From assembly GCF_030687145.1 (NCBI RefSeq), contig NZ_CP117460.1, positions 1,550,001-1,614,000 on the forward strand: 64,000 nt of DNA, given 5' to 3'. This DNA comes from Pseudomonas sp. FP1742. Its GTDB lineage: Bacteria > Pseudomonadota > Gammaproteobacteria > Pseudomonadales > Pseudomonadaceae. The translations under genes and the position numbers were made by a program. The notes below the pieces were generated by a model. The model made no database searches. It saw nothing but the letters and a program-made list of their open reading frames with translations, and was not told the DNA's origin. Shown here one piece after another: positions 53,434-61,506 of this stretch. How positions within the stretch are numbered: the stretch's first letter is position 1; every line of letters starts with the position of its first letter.

Positions 53434-53463
53434 GAGCGGCGCCGGAAGAACCGACGGCCGCTC
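53434..53463 (-). terminator. Hairpin after the cyclophilin gene
   Basis: On the minus strand GAGCGGC pairs with GCCGCTC around a 16-base loop, followed by ATATTGTTT. It is a modest terminator candidate for the hydrolase-cyclophilin unit. Confidence 0.45.
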
Positions 53464-53486
53464 AAAACTCCCTGTCCAGCTTACTC

Positions 53487-54044
53487 TCAGTCGATGCGCT
53501 TGGCCGACTTGATGAACACAGGATCGGCCGGCACGTCTTTCATGCCGTTTTTGGTGGTGGTCTGCGAGTTGACGATGACATCGACGACGTCCATGCCTTT
53601 TACGACTTTACCGAACACGGCATAGCCGTCGCCCTGGTCCAGGAAGTCGTTGTCTTTGACGTTGATGAAGAACTGGCTGGTAGCCGAATCCGGCACGGAA
53701 GTACGGGCCATGGACAGGGTGCCACGCACGTTATGCAAACCGTTTTTCGATTCGTTCTTGATCGGCGCCTTGGTTTCCTTTTGTTGCATTTGTTGAGTGA
53801 AACCGCCGCCCTGGACCATGAACCCGGGAATCACACGGTGAAAAATCGTGTTGTTGTAGAAGCCACTGTCAACGTACTCAAGGAAGTTCTTGGTACTGAT
53901 CGGCGCCTTGACCGGGTCCAGTTCGATTTCGATCTGGCCGTTGGTGGTCTCCAGCAGCACGTGGGGTGCCTTGGCCGGGGTGGCGGCCATCAGGTTGGCG
54001 GCAAACAGAACGGAGCCGGCGACGAGGGCGATTTTTTTCAGCAT
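53487..54044 (-). CDS. ppiA: Periplasmic peptidylprolyl isomerase (cyclophilin)
   Basis: A 185-residue cyclophilin with a signal peptide (1-20, ending NLMAA). It catalyses cis-trans isomerisation of prolyl bonds in the periplasm. The active-site Arg and Phe are in the [15 protein letters not shown] segment (about 68-82) and the [14 protein letters not shown] segment (about 123-136). Length and lack of extra domains match PpiA. It starts 3 bp after the alpha/beta-hydrolase gene stop on the same strand, so the pair is co-transcribed. Confidence 0.92.
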   Translation of the reverse strand: MLKKIALVAGSVLFAANLMAATPAKAPHVLLETTNGQIEIELDPVKAPISTKNFLEYVDSGFYNNTIFHRVIPGFMVQGGGFTQQMQQKETKAPIKNESKNGLHNVRGTLSMARTSVPDSATSQFFINVKDNDFLDQGDGYAVFGKVVKGMDVVDVIVNSQTTTKNGMKDVPADPVFIKSAKRID

Positions 54045-54047
54045 GGG

Positions 54048-54851
54048 TCAGTGATCCTGAGTGGTGGTGTCGACTGCGGTGAGAAACTCGAGCAGCGTTT
54101 GGTTGAAGCGTTCGGGTTGATCCAGCGGGGTGGCGTGGCGCGAATCGGCGATCACCACCAGCCGCGCATCGGGCAGCAGTTTTACATAGGTTTCTTTCAG
54201 CGCGACCGGGGTGTAGTCACGGTCGGCGCTGACGACGAGGGTTGGACACGAAACCCTGGAAAGTCGTTCCTGAACCCCCCAGCCAACAATGGCATCGAAG
54301 CTGGCGAGATAAGCATGTTTGTCGTTTTTTGCCCAGCGCGCCGCAATTTTTTGTCGTAGTGACGCCTGTTCGGGTTTGGGAAACAGTTTGGCGCCCAGGG
54401 CCTTGCCGATGGTGCCCATGCTCAGCACGCGCATCAGGCTCCAGCGTTTGAACCACTGCCAGTCATCGTTGCGGCTGCGCCGTTTGACTTCGGGCGCGCT
54501 GTTGACGATGCACAGGCTCTTGAGCAGTTGCGGCTGGTCCACTGCCAGTTGAAAGGCGATCATACCGCCCATCGACAGTCCCACAAGATGGACTGGGCCC
54601 AGGTTCAGATGTTCGATCAGCGCGATCAGGTCGGCGCTGAACCCGGCGATGGTGTAACGCTCACGGGGTTTGTCGGAACGCCCGTGGCCGCGCACATCCG
54701 GCACGATCACCCGATGGTGGGCGGCGAGCGCCGGGATCTGCATTTCCCAGTCCAGGGTGCTGGAGCCCAACCCGTGAACCAGCAGCAACGGGGTGCCATG
54801 GCCATATTCCTCATAGTGCAGGTTGCAACCTTCATGTTCGAAATAGGCCAT
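54048..54851 (-). CDS. Alpha/beta-fold hydrolase
   Basis: A 267-residue hydrolase. The oxyanion segment is LVHGLGSSTLDW; the catalytic Ser is in VGLSMGGM (about 93), the Asp in SADRDYTP (about 208) and the His in DSRHATPLDQP (about 236), so the triad is complete. No lid or extra domain is seen. It could be an esterase, lactonase or C-C hydrolase; the sequence resembles enol-lactone/3-oxoadipate hydrolase-like proteins but there is no aromatic-degradation cluster here. It is followed by ppiA after 3 bp and preceded by a LysR gene (14-bp gap). Confidence 0.88.
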   Translation of the reverse strand: MAYFEHEGCNLHYEEYGHGTPLLLVHGLGSSTLDWEMQIPALAAHHRVIVPDVRGHGRSDKPRERYTIAGFSADLIALIEHLNLGPVHLVGLSMGGMIAFQLAVDQPQLLKSLCIVNSAPEVKRRSRNDDWQWFKRWSLMRVLSMGTIGKALGAKLFPKPEQASLRQKIAARWAKNDKHAYLASFDAIVGWGVQERLSRVSCPTLVVSADRDYTPVALKETYVKLLPDARLVVIADSRHATPLDQPERFNQTLLEFLTAVDTTTQDH

Positions 54852-54865
54852 GGGTACACTCCGTG

Positions 54866-55789
54866 TCAGGCTTGTTCGGGCGCGGCGAAGGGCGCATCCA
54901 GCGGCGCCGTATCAAAGGTGCGCAGCAGTTCGATGAGAATCTGCGTAGCCGGGCCCAAGGGTTTGTCCTTGTTCGAATACAGATAGAAGCTCGGGTTGCG
55001 GCTTCCGCCCTGATCCAACGGTAGCACTTTGAGCGTGCCTTCCTTGAGTTCACGCTCGATCATGTGCCGGGGCAGCCAGGCGAAGCCCAGACCGCTGCTG
55101 ACGAAGGTCGCAGCGGTAGCCAGGCTGCCGACGGTCCAGCGCTGTTCGGCGCCGAGCCAGCCGACATCTCGCGGTTGCTGACGGCCGGAGTCGCGGATCA
55201 CCACTTGCATCTGGCTTTCCAGGTCCTGGAAGCTCAGCTCGCGGTTCAGACGATGCAGGGCATGTTCGGGGTGGGCGACCGCGATGAATTCGACATCGCT
55301 CAGCTCCGCGCCCAGGTACCCGGGAATACTGAAACTGGTAATGGCCAGATCGGCCACGCCTTCGAGCAATACTTCTTCCACCCCCGATAACACTTCTTCG
55401 CGCAGCCGCACCCGGCAGCCGCGACTTTGCGGCATGAACGCGGTCAAGGCGCGGACGAGGCGGGCGCTCGGGTACGCGGCGTCGACCACCAGCCGCACTT
55501 CCGCTTCCCAGCCTTGCTCCATGTGGTGGGCCAGGTCTTCCAGTTGGCTGGCCTGTTTCACCAGTTGCCGGGAACGGCGCAGCAGCACGCCCCCGGCCTC
55601 GGTGAGCACCGCTTTGCGGCCGTCGATGCGCAGCAGTGGCACACCGAGCTGATCCTGCATGCGCGCTACGGTGTAGCTGACCGACGATTGCGAACGGTGC
55701 AGCACTTCGGCGGCCTGGGCGAAACCGCCGTGATCGACCACGGCCTGCAATGTTCGCCATTGATCAAGGGTCACGCGGGGCGCTTTCAT
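54866..55789 (-). CDS. LysR-family transcriptional regulator
   Basis: A 307-residue LysR regulator. The helix-turn-helix is at about 18-60 (GGFAQAAEVLHRSQSSVSYTVARMQDQLG), and the effector domain follows from about 95. It lies on the same strand as the hydrolase and ppiA, 14 bp upstream of the hydrolase, so it is probably the first gene of that unit. It is divergent from a small secreted-protein gene across 49 bp, and may control it as well. Effector unknown. Confidence 0.9.
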   Translation of the reverse strand: MKAPRVTLDQWRTLQAVVDHGGFAQAAEVLHRSQSSVSYTVARMQDQLGVPLLRIDGRKAVLTEAGGVLLRRSRQLVKQASQLEDLAHHMEQGWEAEVRLVVDAAYPSARLVRALTAFMPQSRGCRVRLREEVLSGVEEVLLEGVADLAITSFSIPGYLGAELSDVEFIAVAHPEHALHRLNRELSFQDLESQMQVVIRDSGRQQPRDVGWLGAEQRWTVGSLATAATFVSSGLGFAWLPRHMIERELKEGTLKVLPLDQGGSRNPSFYLYSNKDKPLGPATQILIELLRTFDTAPLDAPFAAPEQA

Positions 55790-55838
55790 GTTGAGCTCCT
55801 CTTGTCCTAAGCTGGCAGTTCTTACTGGAGGCTGCCGA

Positions 55839-56168
55839 ATGAAAAAACTGTGTTGTGTGATAGCGGGTTGTGCAGCGTTGGCGATGTTGCCGCTGACTGC
55901 GTTTGCCTACCCGATCGATGTCAATAAACAGCTCAACGGTTTGAAGATTGACTACAACGCCTACGACACGGACGCGGACATCGGCTCTATTCAGGTCAAC
56001 AACTACGGCGACACCGACGTCACCTGCAAAGTGGTTTTCAATAACGGCCCGGAAGCGCCACGCACCCGCAAGATTGACGTACCCGCCGGCAAGCACAAAA
56101 ATGCCACGGCCAAGTTCACCCGTACCATCATCAAGCTGCGTATCGACCTGACCTGCACCCCGAAATAA
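55839..56168 (+). CDS. Small secreted protein
   Basis: A 109-residue protein with a signal peptide (1-24, ending LTAFA) and a mature beta-rich domain of 85 residues, YPIDVNKQLNGLKIDYNAYD onward, with cysteines in DVTCKVVF and DLTCTP that could form a single disulfide. Start ATG 55839 follows CTGGAGG. It should be periplasmic. The gene is divergent from the LysR regulator by 49 bp and is followed by a REP doublet. I recognise no characterised family. Confidence 0.8.
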   Translation: MKKLCCVIAGCAALAMLPLTAFAYPIDVNKQLNGLKIDYNAYDTDADIGSIQVNNYGDTDVTCKVVFNNGPEAPRTRKIDVPAGKHKNATAKFTRTIIKLRIDLTCTPK

Positions 56169-56180
56169 CGTTACAACCCT

Positions 56181-56268
56181 GTGGGAGCGGGCTTGCTCGC
56201 GAAAGCGGTGGATCAGGCAACATCGTTGTCGACTGACACGCCCTCTTCGCGAGCAAGCCCGCTCCCAC
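56181..56268. repeat. REP doublet (class A)
   Basis: An inward REP pair with exact cores and a class A spacer (CAGGCAACATCGTTGTCGAC). It lies between the small secreted-protein gene and azoR. Confidence 0.93.
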
Positions 56269-56397
56269 AGGGCATGCTTCGCTTATAAACGAATTTATCG
56301 ATGCTTTATAGCAGTTATTTGCGCTTTTTCATCGATATAGTTCCGCTTAATCTTCACTCCATCGACCTACAGCATTCTCAGATGGAGGCTACATCCC

Positions 56398-56997
56398 ATG
56401 TCCCGCGTTCTGATCATCGAAAGCAGCGCCCGTCAGCAAGACTCGGTTTCCCGCCAGCTGACCCAGACCTTCATCAGCCAATGGAAATCCGCACACCCGG
56501 CTGACCAGATCACCGTCCGTGACCTGGCCGTCAGCCCGGTGCCGCACCTGGACATCAACCTGTTGGGCGGCTGGATGAAGCCTGCCGAGCAACGCAACGA
56601 GATCGAACAGGCCTCCCTGGAGCGCTCCAACCAGTTGACCGACGAACTGCTGGCCGCCGACGTACTGGTGATGGCAGCGCCCATGTACAACTTCGCCATT
56701 CCGAGCACCCTCAAAGCCTGGCTCGACCATGTGCTGCGTGCCGGCGTGACGTTCAAGTACACCGAAACCGGCCCGCAAGGTTTGCTCAGCGGCAAGCGCG
56801 CCTACGTGCTGACCGCTCGCGGCGGGATCTACGCCGGCAGCACTGCGGATCACCAGGAACCGTATCTGCGTCAGGTCATGGGCTTCATCGGCATCCACGA
56901 CGTCACGTTCATTCACGCCGAAGGCATGAACCTGGGCGGTGACTTCCAGGAGAAAGGCTTGAACCAGGCCAACGCCAAACTGGCCCAGGTCGCCTGA
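56398..56997 (+). CDS. azoR: FMN-dependent NADH-azoreductase
   Basis: A 199-residue flavodoxin-fold quinone/azo reductase. FMN-phosphate-binding residues lie in IIESSARQQDSVSRQL (about 6-21), and the isoalloxazine-contacting loops are PMYNFAIPSTLKAWLDH (about 95-111) and LTARGGIYAG (about 138-147). It reduces azo dyes and quinones by two-electron transfer using NADH. The start ATG at 56398 has GGAGG 12 bases upstream. It is monocistronic; a terminator lies 107 bp downstream. Confidence 0.93.
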   Translation: MSRVLIIESSARQQDSVSRQLTQTFISQWKSAHPADQITVRDLAVSPVPHLDINLLGGWMKPAEQRNEIEQASLERSNQLTDELLAADVLVMAAPMYNFAIPSTLKAWLDHVLRAGVTFKYTETGPQGLLSGKRAYVLTARGGIYAGSTADHQEPYLRQVMGFIGIHDVTFIHAEGMNLGGDFQEKGLNQANAKLAQVA

Positions 56998-57103
56998 TCC
57001 GTTAATCGCCAGATAATCGCTCGATGGTCTAGTGACCTGGCGCAACCTTCAAGGCTGCACGCGCATCGAACCTCCCTTTGCACTTGTTGCTCCTGAGTGC
57101 TCT

Positions 57104-57142
57104 AGCCCGATTGAACGCTTTAGCGAGATCGGGCTTTTTTTT
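57104..57142 (+). terminator. Strong intrinsic terminator
   Basis: AGCCCGAT and ATCGGGCT form an 8-bp GC-rich stem with an inner AACGCT/AGCGA extension, followed by a run of eight T. It ends the azoR transcript or a small RNA starting after it. Confidence 0.9.
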
Positions 57143-57172
57143 GTCCGGGATTTAATGGGCGCTGATGGAACT

Positions 57173-57260
57173 GTGGGAGCGGGCTTGCTCGCGAAGGCGG
57201 TTGGACATTCAGCATCGATGTCGACTGACACTCCGCATTCGCGAGCAAGCCCGCTCCCAC
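57173..57260. repeat. REP doublet (class A)
   Basis: An inward REP pair with exact cores; the spacer (CATTCAGCATCGATGTCGAC) is a class A variant. It lies 78 bp before the EamA-family transporter start. Confidence 0.93.
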
Positions 57261-57338
57261 AGGGTTTTGTGTGTTGGCTGACTGTCGCGATAACGGGCAA
57301 AAACCGCTATCGTCGCCGCCATTCAAAACGAGGCGACC

Positions 57339-58205
57339 ATGGGCTATCTACTTTTTGTCACACTGATCCAGGCGTTTTCCTTCAGCTTGATTGGCGAATA
57401 CCTGGCTGGACATGTCGACAGTTACTTCGCGGTGCTGGTGCGGGTGCTGCTGGCGGGGCTGGTGTTCATTCCGCTGACGCGCTGGCGTCAGGTCGAACCG
57501 GCCTTCATGCGCGGCATGTTATTGATCGGCGCCTTGCAGTTCGGCGTGACCTACGTCTGTTTGTATTTGAGCTTCCGCGTGCTGACGGTACCGGAGGTGT
57601 TGCTGTTCACCATTCTCACGCCGCTGCACGTGACCCTGATCGAAGACGCGCTGAACCGGCGTTTCAATCCGTGGGCCTTGATCGCGGCATTGGTGGCGGT
57701 GGCGGGCGCGGCAGTGATTCGCTATGACCGGATCAACCCGGATTTCTTCATGGGCTTTTTGTTGTTGCAACTGGCCAACTTCACCTACGCCGCCGGGCAG
57801 GTGCTCTACAAACATCTGGTGGCTCGCCATCCGAGCGATCTGCCGCATTACCGGCGTTTCGGTTACTTCTACCTCGGTGCGTTGGCGGTGGCGTTGCCGG
57901 CGTTTCTGCTGTTCGGCAAACAGAACTTCCTGCCCGAAGCGCCGCTGCAATGGGGCGTGCTGTTCTTCCTCGGCCTAGTCTCGACCGCATTGGGGTTGTA
58001 CTGGTGGAACAAGGGCGCGTGCCTGGTGAATGGCGGGACGCTGGCGGTGATGAATAATCTGCATGTGCCGGTGGGGTTGCTGATCAATTTGCTGATCTGG
58101 AATCAGCATGAAGAGTTGGGGCGGTTGTTGCTGGGTGGATCGGTCATTCTGGCGGCGGTGTGGATCAGCCGGTTGGGTGTACGCCAACCCGTCATTGCAC
58201 ACTAA
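57339..58205 (+). CDS. EamA/DMT-family transporter (carboxylate/amino acid/amine type)
   Basis: A 288-residue inner-membrane protein with ten predicted membrane segments. It begins LLFVTLIQAFSFSLIGEYLAG; the second half has VSTALGLYWWNKGACLVNGG, a stretch characteristic of the carboxylate/amino acid/amine transporter group, related to E. coli YigM (biotin uptake). Transport of a vitamin-like or amino-acid-like compound is possible but not proven. It is convergent with a LysR gene 6 bp downstream. Confidence 0.82.
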   Translation: MGYLLFVTLIQAFSFSLIGEYLAGHVDSYFAVLVRVLLAGLVFIPLTRWRQVEPAFMRGMLLIGALQFGVTYVCLYLSFRVLTVPEVLLFTILTPLHVTLIEDALNRRFNPWALIAALVAVAGAAVIRYDRINPDFFMGFLLLQLANFTYAAGQVLYKHLVARHPSDLPHYRRFGYFYLGALAVALPAFLLFGKQNFLPEAPLQWGVLFFLGLVSTALGLYWWNKGACLVNGGTLAVMNNLHVPVGLLINLLIWNQHEELGRLLLGGSVILAAVWISRLGVRQPVIAH

Positions 58206-58211
58206 ACCGGG

Positions 58212-59099
58212 TTAATTCGGCGCCAACTGCGCCACCAGAAACTCAATAAACGCTCGGGTCTTTTGCGGTACGCGACGCGAGGAAGGGTAAACCGCGTTGA
58301 TGGTAATCGCTGGTGCCTGCCACTCGCACAGCACCGGCACCAGCCGGCCTGCCGCCAACGCGTCTTCCACAATGAAATCAGGCAGCAGGGCGATGCCCAT
58401 CCCGGCTTCGGCGGCCTGAGCGAGCAAGTCGCCGTTGTTGGCGTGCAACGGGCCGGAAACGTTGACCCGTTGCGTCTCCTTGCCATTGCACAACTGCAGG
58501 CTCACGCCGCTTTGCAGATACCCGTAATTCAGGCATTGATGCGCGCGCAAGTCTTGCGGGGTCCGCGGTATGCCTGCACGCGCCAGATAGGCGGGGGAGG
58601 CCACCATGATCCGCGGTGCCGGTGCCAGTTGCCGGGCGATCATGGTCGAGTCTGGCATGCTGGCGATGCGAATCGTCACATCGAAGCCGCCACGCACTGG
58701 ATCGACCTGTTGATCGCTGAGCACCAGTTGAAGCTCGATGTTCGGATGCTGCTCATGGAACAGCGGAATCAACCGTCCAAGGCGATGCAGGCCGAACGAC
58801 ATCGGCGCATTCACCCGCAACACCCCACGTAGCTCGCCGATGCCGTCTCGAGCGCGCTGCTCGGCCTCGTCCAGCGCGGACAACACCTCCCGCGCCGCCT
58901 CGAAATACTCGGCGCCAGCCTCGGTCAAGTGCAGGCTGCGCGTGGTGCGCTGCAGCAATTGCACGCCGATTGCTTCCTCCAACGCCTGAATCTGTTTACT
59001 CACCTTTGATCGCGGCACGTCCATCGCGCGAGCGGCAGCTGCGAAGCCGTTCTCGCCAACCGTCACGACAAAGGCGCGCATGCATTCGATCCGATCCAC
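58212..59099 (-). CDS. LysR-family transcriptional regulator
   Basis: A 295-residue LysR regulator. The winged helix is at about 1-60 (GFAAAARAMDVPRSKVSKQIQALEEAIG), the effector domain from about 90. It resembles the AaeR/DmlR-like subgroup with the RSKVSKQI recognition helix. It is divergent from an isochorismatase-family hydrolase gene across 157 bp that contain a repeated 15-base sequence and a palindrome, so it most likely controls that gene and itself. Effector unknown. Confidence 0.9.
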   Translation of the reverse strand: MDRIECMRAFVVTVGENGFAAAARAMDVPRSKVSKQIQALEEAIGVQLLQRTTRSLHLTEAGAEYFEAAREVLSALDEAEQRARDGIGELRGVLRVNAPMSFGLHRLGRLIPLFHEQHPNIELQLVLSDQQVDPVRGGFDVTIRIASMPDSTMIARQLAPAPRIMVASPAYLARAGIPRTPQDLRAHQCLNYGYLQSGVSLQLCNGKETQRVNVSGPLHANNGDLLAQAAEAGMGIALLPDFIVEDALAAGRLVPVLCEWQAPAITINAVYPSSRRVPQKTRAFIEFLVAQLAPN

Positions 59100-59100
59100 G

Positions 59101-59156
59101 ATTGTCCCTTTTTTAGAATCAATTATTCTCTATTTTAGGGAATTGTCCCTTTTTTA
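59101..59156. promoter_or_regulatory. Operator-like region with a direct repeat and palindrome
   Basis: ATTGTCCCTTTTTTA occurs twice (59101-59115 and 59142-59156). Between the copies lies AGAATCAATTATTCT, a palindrome with a T-N11-A-like LysR core. The first repeat begins two bases before the LysR start codon. Confidence 0.6.
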
Positions 59157-59256
59157 TCTAGCCCGTAAAGTTACTTCCAAGCCAGCAAGCAAACAGCTTG
59201 AGGCAAGTGACTCACCCAATACTCATTAAACAAATCGACATCAAAAGGAACGCGCC

Positions 59257-59901
59257 ATGTCTAACCGTGAATTGCTCAACCCAACCAACTCCGCCCTGAT
59301 CCTGATCGACCACCAGCCGCAAATGGCGTTCGGCGTGCAGTCGATCGACCGTCAGACCCTGAAGAACAACACCGTGGGTCTGGCGAAGGCCGCGAAGATT
59401 TTCAACGTGCCGACGATCTACACCTCAGTTGAAACCGAAAGCTTCAGCGGCTTCATCTGGCCGGAGTTGCTGGCTGTTCACCCAGAGCAGAAGCCGATCG
59501 AGCGCACCTCGATGAACTCCTGGGAAGACAAGGCGCTGGTTGACGCGGTGAAAGCCACCGGCCGCAAGAAGCTGATCATTGCCGCGCTCTGGACTGAAGT
59601 CTGCCTGACCTTCCCGGCGCTGGAAGCCCTGGCTGAAGGCTACGAGGTGTACATCGTGACCGACGCGTCTGGCGGCACCACCAAAGAAGCTCACGACATG
59701 TCGGTGCAGCGGATGATTCAGGCAGGCGCGGTGCCGGTCACCTGGCAACAAGTGCTGCTGGAATACCAGCGTGACTGGGCACACAAAGACACTTACGAGG
59801 CGGTGATGGAACTGGTGCTGGAGCACAGCGGCGCGTATGGCATGGGCGTGGATTACGCCTACACCATGGTGCACAAGGCGCCGCAGCGTCAGGTCAAATA
59901 A
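59257..59901 (+). CDS. Isochorismatase-family cysteine hydrolase (YcaC-like)
   Basis: A 214-residue alpha/beta hydrolase of the isochorismatase superfamily. The catalytic Asp is D18 (LILIDHQPQ) and the nucleophile is C116 (LWTEVCLTFP); K79 is the probable Lys of the triad. Length and motifs resemble YcaC and related amidases of uncertain substrate. The CLTFPA and DASGGTTKEAHDM segments are typical. It is divergent from a LysR regulator and should be controlled by it. Substrate not identified. Confidence 0.88.
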   Translation: MSNRELLNPTNSALILIDHQPQMAFGVQSIDRQTLKNNTVGLAKAAKIFNVPTIYTSVETESFSGFIWPELLAVHPEQKPIERTSMNSWEDKALVDAVKATGRKKLIIAALWTEVCLTFPALEALAEGYEVYIVTDASGGTTKEAHDMSVQRMIQAGAVPVTWQQVLLEYQRDWAHKDTYEAVMELVLEHSGAYGMGVDYAYTMVHKAPQRQVK

Positions 59902-59913
59902 CACCGTTACCCT

Positions 59914-60002
59914 TGTAGGAGCATGGCTTGCCCGCGAAGGCGGAGTATCAGTCGATAACTATGTTGACTGACACTCCGCCTTCGCGGGCAAGCCTCGCTC
60001 CT
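59914..60002. repeat. Diverged REP doublet
   Basis: TGTAGGAGC-ATGGCTTGCCCGCGAAGGCGG faces its near-complement ending GCCTCGCTCCTT. It has a related class A spacer (GTCGATAACTATGTTGACTG) but the cores carry several changes. It lies between the hydrolase and mscS-like genes, which are convergent. Confidence 0.82.
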
Positions 60003-60014
60003 TGGGGGCGGTGT

Positions 60015-61313
60015 TTACATGATGTGTTTTTCCGGCTCCGGAATGTGGCTCGCGCCTAACATGGCCGGAAGCAATCCGGCCCTTAAATCCCCGCCACTCG
60101 GCTGCTGATAAAGACTCAATCCGAACTCTGGCAGTACCGCCAGCAGATAATCGAAAATATCCCCCTGAATCCGCTCGTAATCCGCCCACGCCGTGGTGCG
60201 GGTGAAACAATAGATTTCCAGCGGAATCCCCTGCGCCGTCGTCTGCATCTGACGAACCATGCAGGTCATGTTCTGCTGAACCTCCGGGTGACTCTTCAGA
60301 TACGCCAGCGCATAGGCGCGGAAGGTGCCGATGTTGGTCATCCGCCGACGGTTGGCCGCCATCGCCGCGACGTTGCCCTGGGCTTCGTTCCAGGCCTTGA
60401 GCTCGGCTGTCTTGCGGCTCATGTAGTCGGTCAGCAAATGCACCTGGGACAGTTTCTGCTCTTCATCATCGCGAATAAACCGCACGCCGCTGGCATCGAT
60501 GAACAGGCTGCGCTTGATCCGTCGCCCGCCGGACTGTTGCATGCCACGCCAGTTCTTGAACGACTCGGACATCAGGCGCCAGGTCGGGATCGACACAATG
60601 GTCTTGTCGAAATTCTGCACCTTGACCGTGTGCAAGGTGATGTCCACCACGTCACCGTCGGCACCGACTTGCGGCATCTCGATCCAGTCGCCGACCCGCA
60701 GCATGTCGTTGCTGGTCAGTTGCACGCTGGCGACGAACGACAGCAGGGTGTCCTTGTAGACCAACAGAATCACCGCCGACATGGCGCCCAGACCCGACAG
60801 CAGCAACAGCGGCGAACGGTCGATCAACGTGGCGACGATGATGATCGCGCCAAACACGAACAACACCATTTTCGCCAGTTGCACATAACCCTTGATCGAG
60901 CGGGTGCGGGCGTGTTCGGTACGGGCGTAGATGTCGAGCAGGGCATTGAGCAGCGCGCTGATGGCCAGCACCAGAAACAGAATGGTGAACGCCAGCGCCA
61001 CGTTGCCGAGGAAGTTCAGGCTGGTCTTGCTCAACTCCGGCACCAGGTGCAGGCCGAACTGGATCACCAACGATGGCGTCATTTGCGCCAGGCGATGAAA
61101 CACCTTGTTGTGGCGAAAATCGTTGATCCAGTGCAGCGCCGGCTGGCGGCCGAGTATTTTGGTCGCGTGAAGAATGAGGTAGCGCGCCACTCGTCCGAGC
61201 ACCAGCGCCACCACCAGCAGCAGCATCAGCGCGAGCGTGGAATGCAGGAGCGGGTGCTGATCGAGGGCACCCCAGAGGTCTTGGGCGTTGAGCCAGAGCT
61301 GTTTGATATCCAT
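60015..61313 (-). CDS. MscS-family mechanosensitive channel (YbdG-like)
   Basis: A 432-residue inner-membrane protein. Four to five membrane segments (about 20-40, 90-115, 140-165, 170-190) lead to a pore helix LLLLSGLGAMSAVILLVYKDTLLS and the beta-domain start QLTSNDMLRVGDWIEMP (about 205-221). A cytoplasmic alpha/beta part follows. The length and the insertion in the cytoplasmic domain fit the YbdG/MscM branch. It should open under membrane tension to release osmolytes. I used ATG 61313; an in-frame start 33 codons earlier adds an unconserved leader. Ribosome site is weak. Confidence 0.85.
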   Translation of the reverse strand: MDIKQLWLNAQDLWGALDQHPLLHSTLALMLLLVVALVLGRVARYLILHATKILGRQPALHWINDFRHNKVFHRLAQMTPSLVIQFGLHLVPELSKTSLNFLGNVALAFTILFLVLAISALLNALLDIYARTEHARTRSIKGYVQLAKMVLFVFGAIIIVATLIDRSPLLLLSGLGAMSAVILLVYKDTLLSFVASVQLTSNDMLRVGDWIEMPQVGADGDVVDITLHTVKVQNFDKTIVSIPTWRLMSESFKNWRGMQQSGGRRIKRSLFIDASGVRFIRDDEEQKLSQVHLLTDYMSRKTAELKAWNEAQGNVAAMAANRRRMTNIGTFRAYALAYLKSHPEVQQNMTCMVRQMQTTAQGIPLEIYCFTRTTAWADYERIQGDIFDYLLAVLPEFGLSLYQQPSGGDLRAGLLPAMLGASHIPEPEKHIM

Positions 61314-61506
61314 GGGTGAAAACGGTTCTTCTGTTGGACGCGACAGGGCGATTAGAGCATTTAAGAGGTTGCGGATGACGTTTTGAGACAAATCAGGCAA
61401 CAAAAAAGCCACTGTTTGCAGCCGTTTGTATAAAGAAACTCGGCCTTCGCGCTCGAAACCGTTACCCTATGCAGCTGTTTTTTTGTATTTCTTCGAGGTA
61501 GCACCC

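Larger units (their letters stand above)
56998..57338. other. Intergenic region with a terminator and a REP doublet
   Basis: A 341-bp gap between azoR and an EamA gene. It holds a strong intrinsic terminator (57104-57142) and a REP doublet (57173-57260). The 106 bp between the azoR stop and the terminator are longer than needed for a 3' end; a small RNA could end at this terminator but I see no promoter. Confidence 0.55.

Noticed and set aside
3091..60002. Recurring short repeats as a CRISPR array
   Set aside because: The copies are dispersed over 57 kb, occur as inverted pairs and match the Pseudomonas REP core. No regular spacing and no cas genes.
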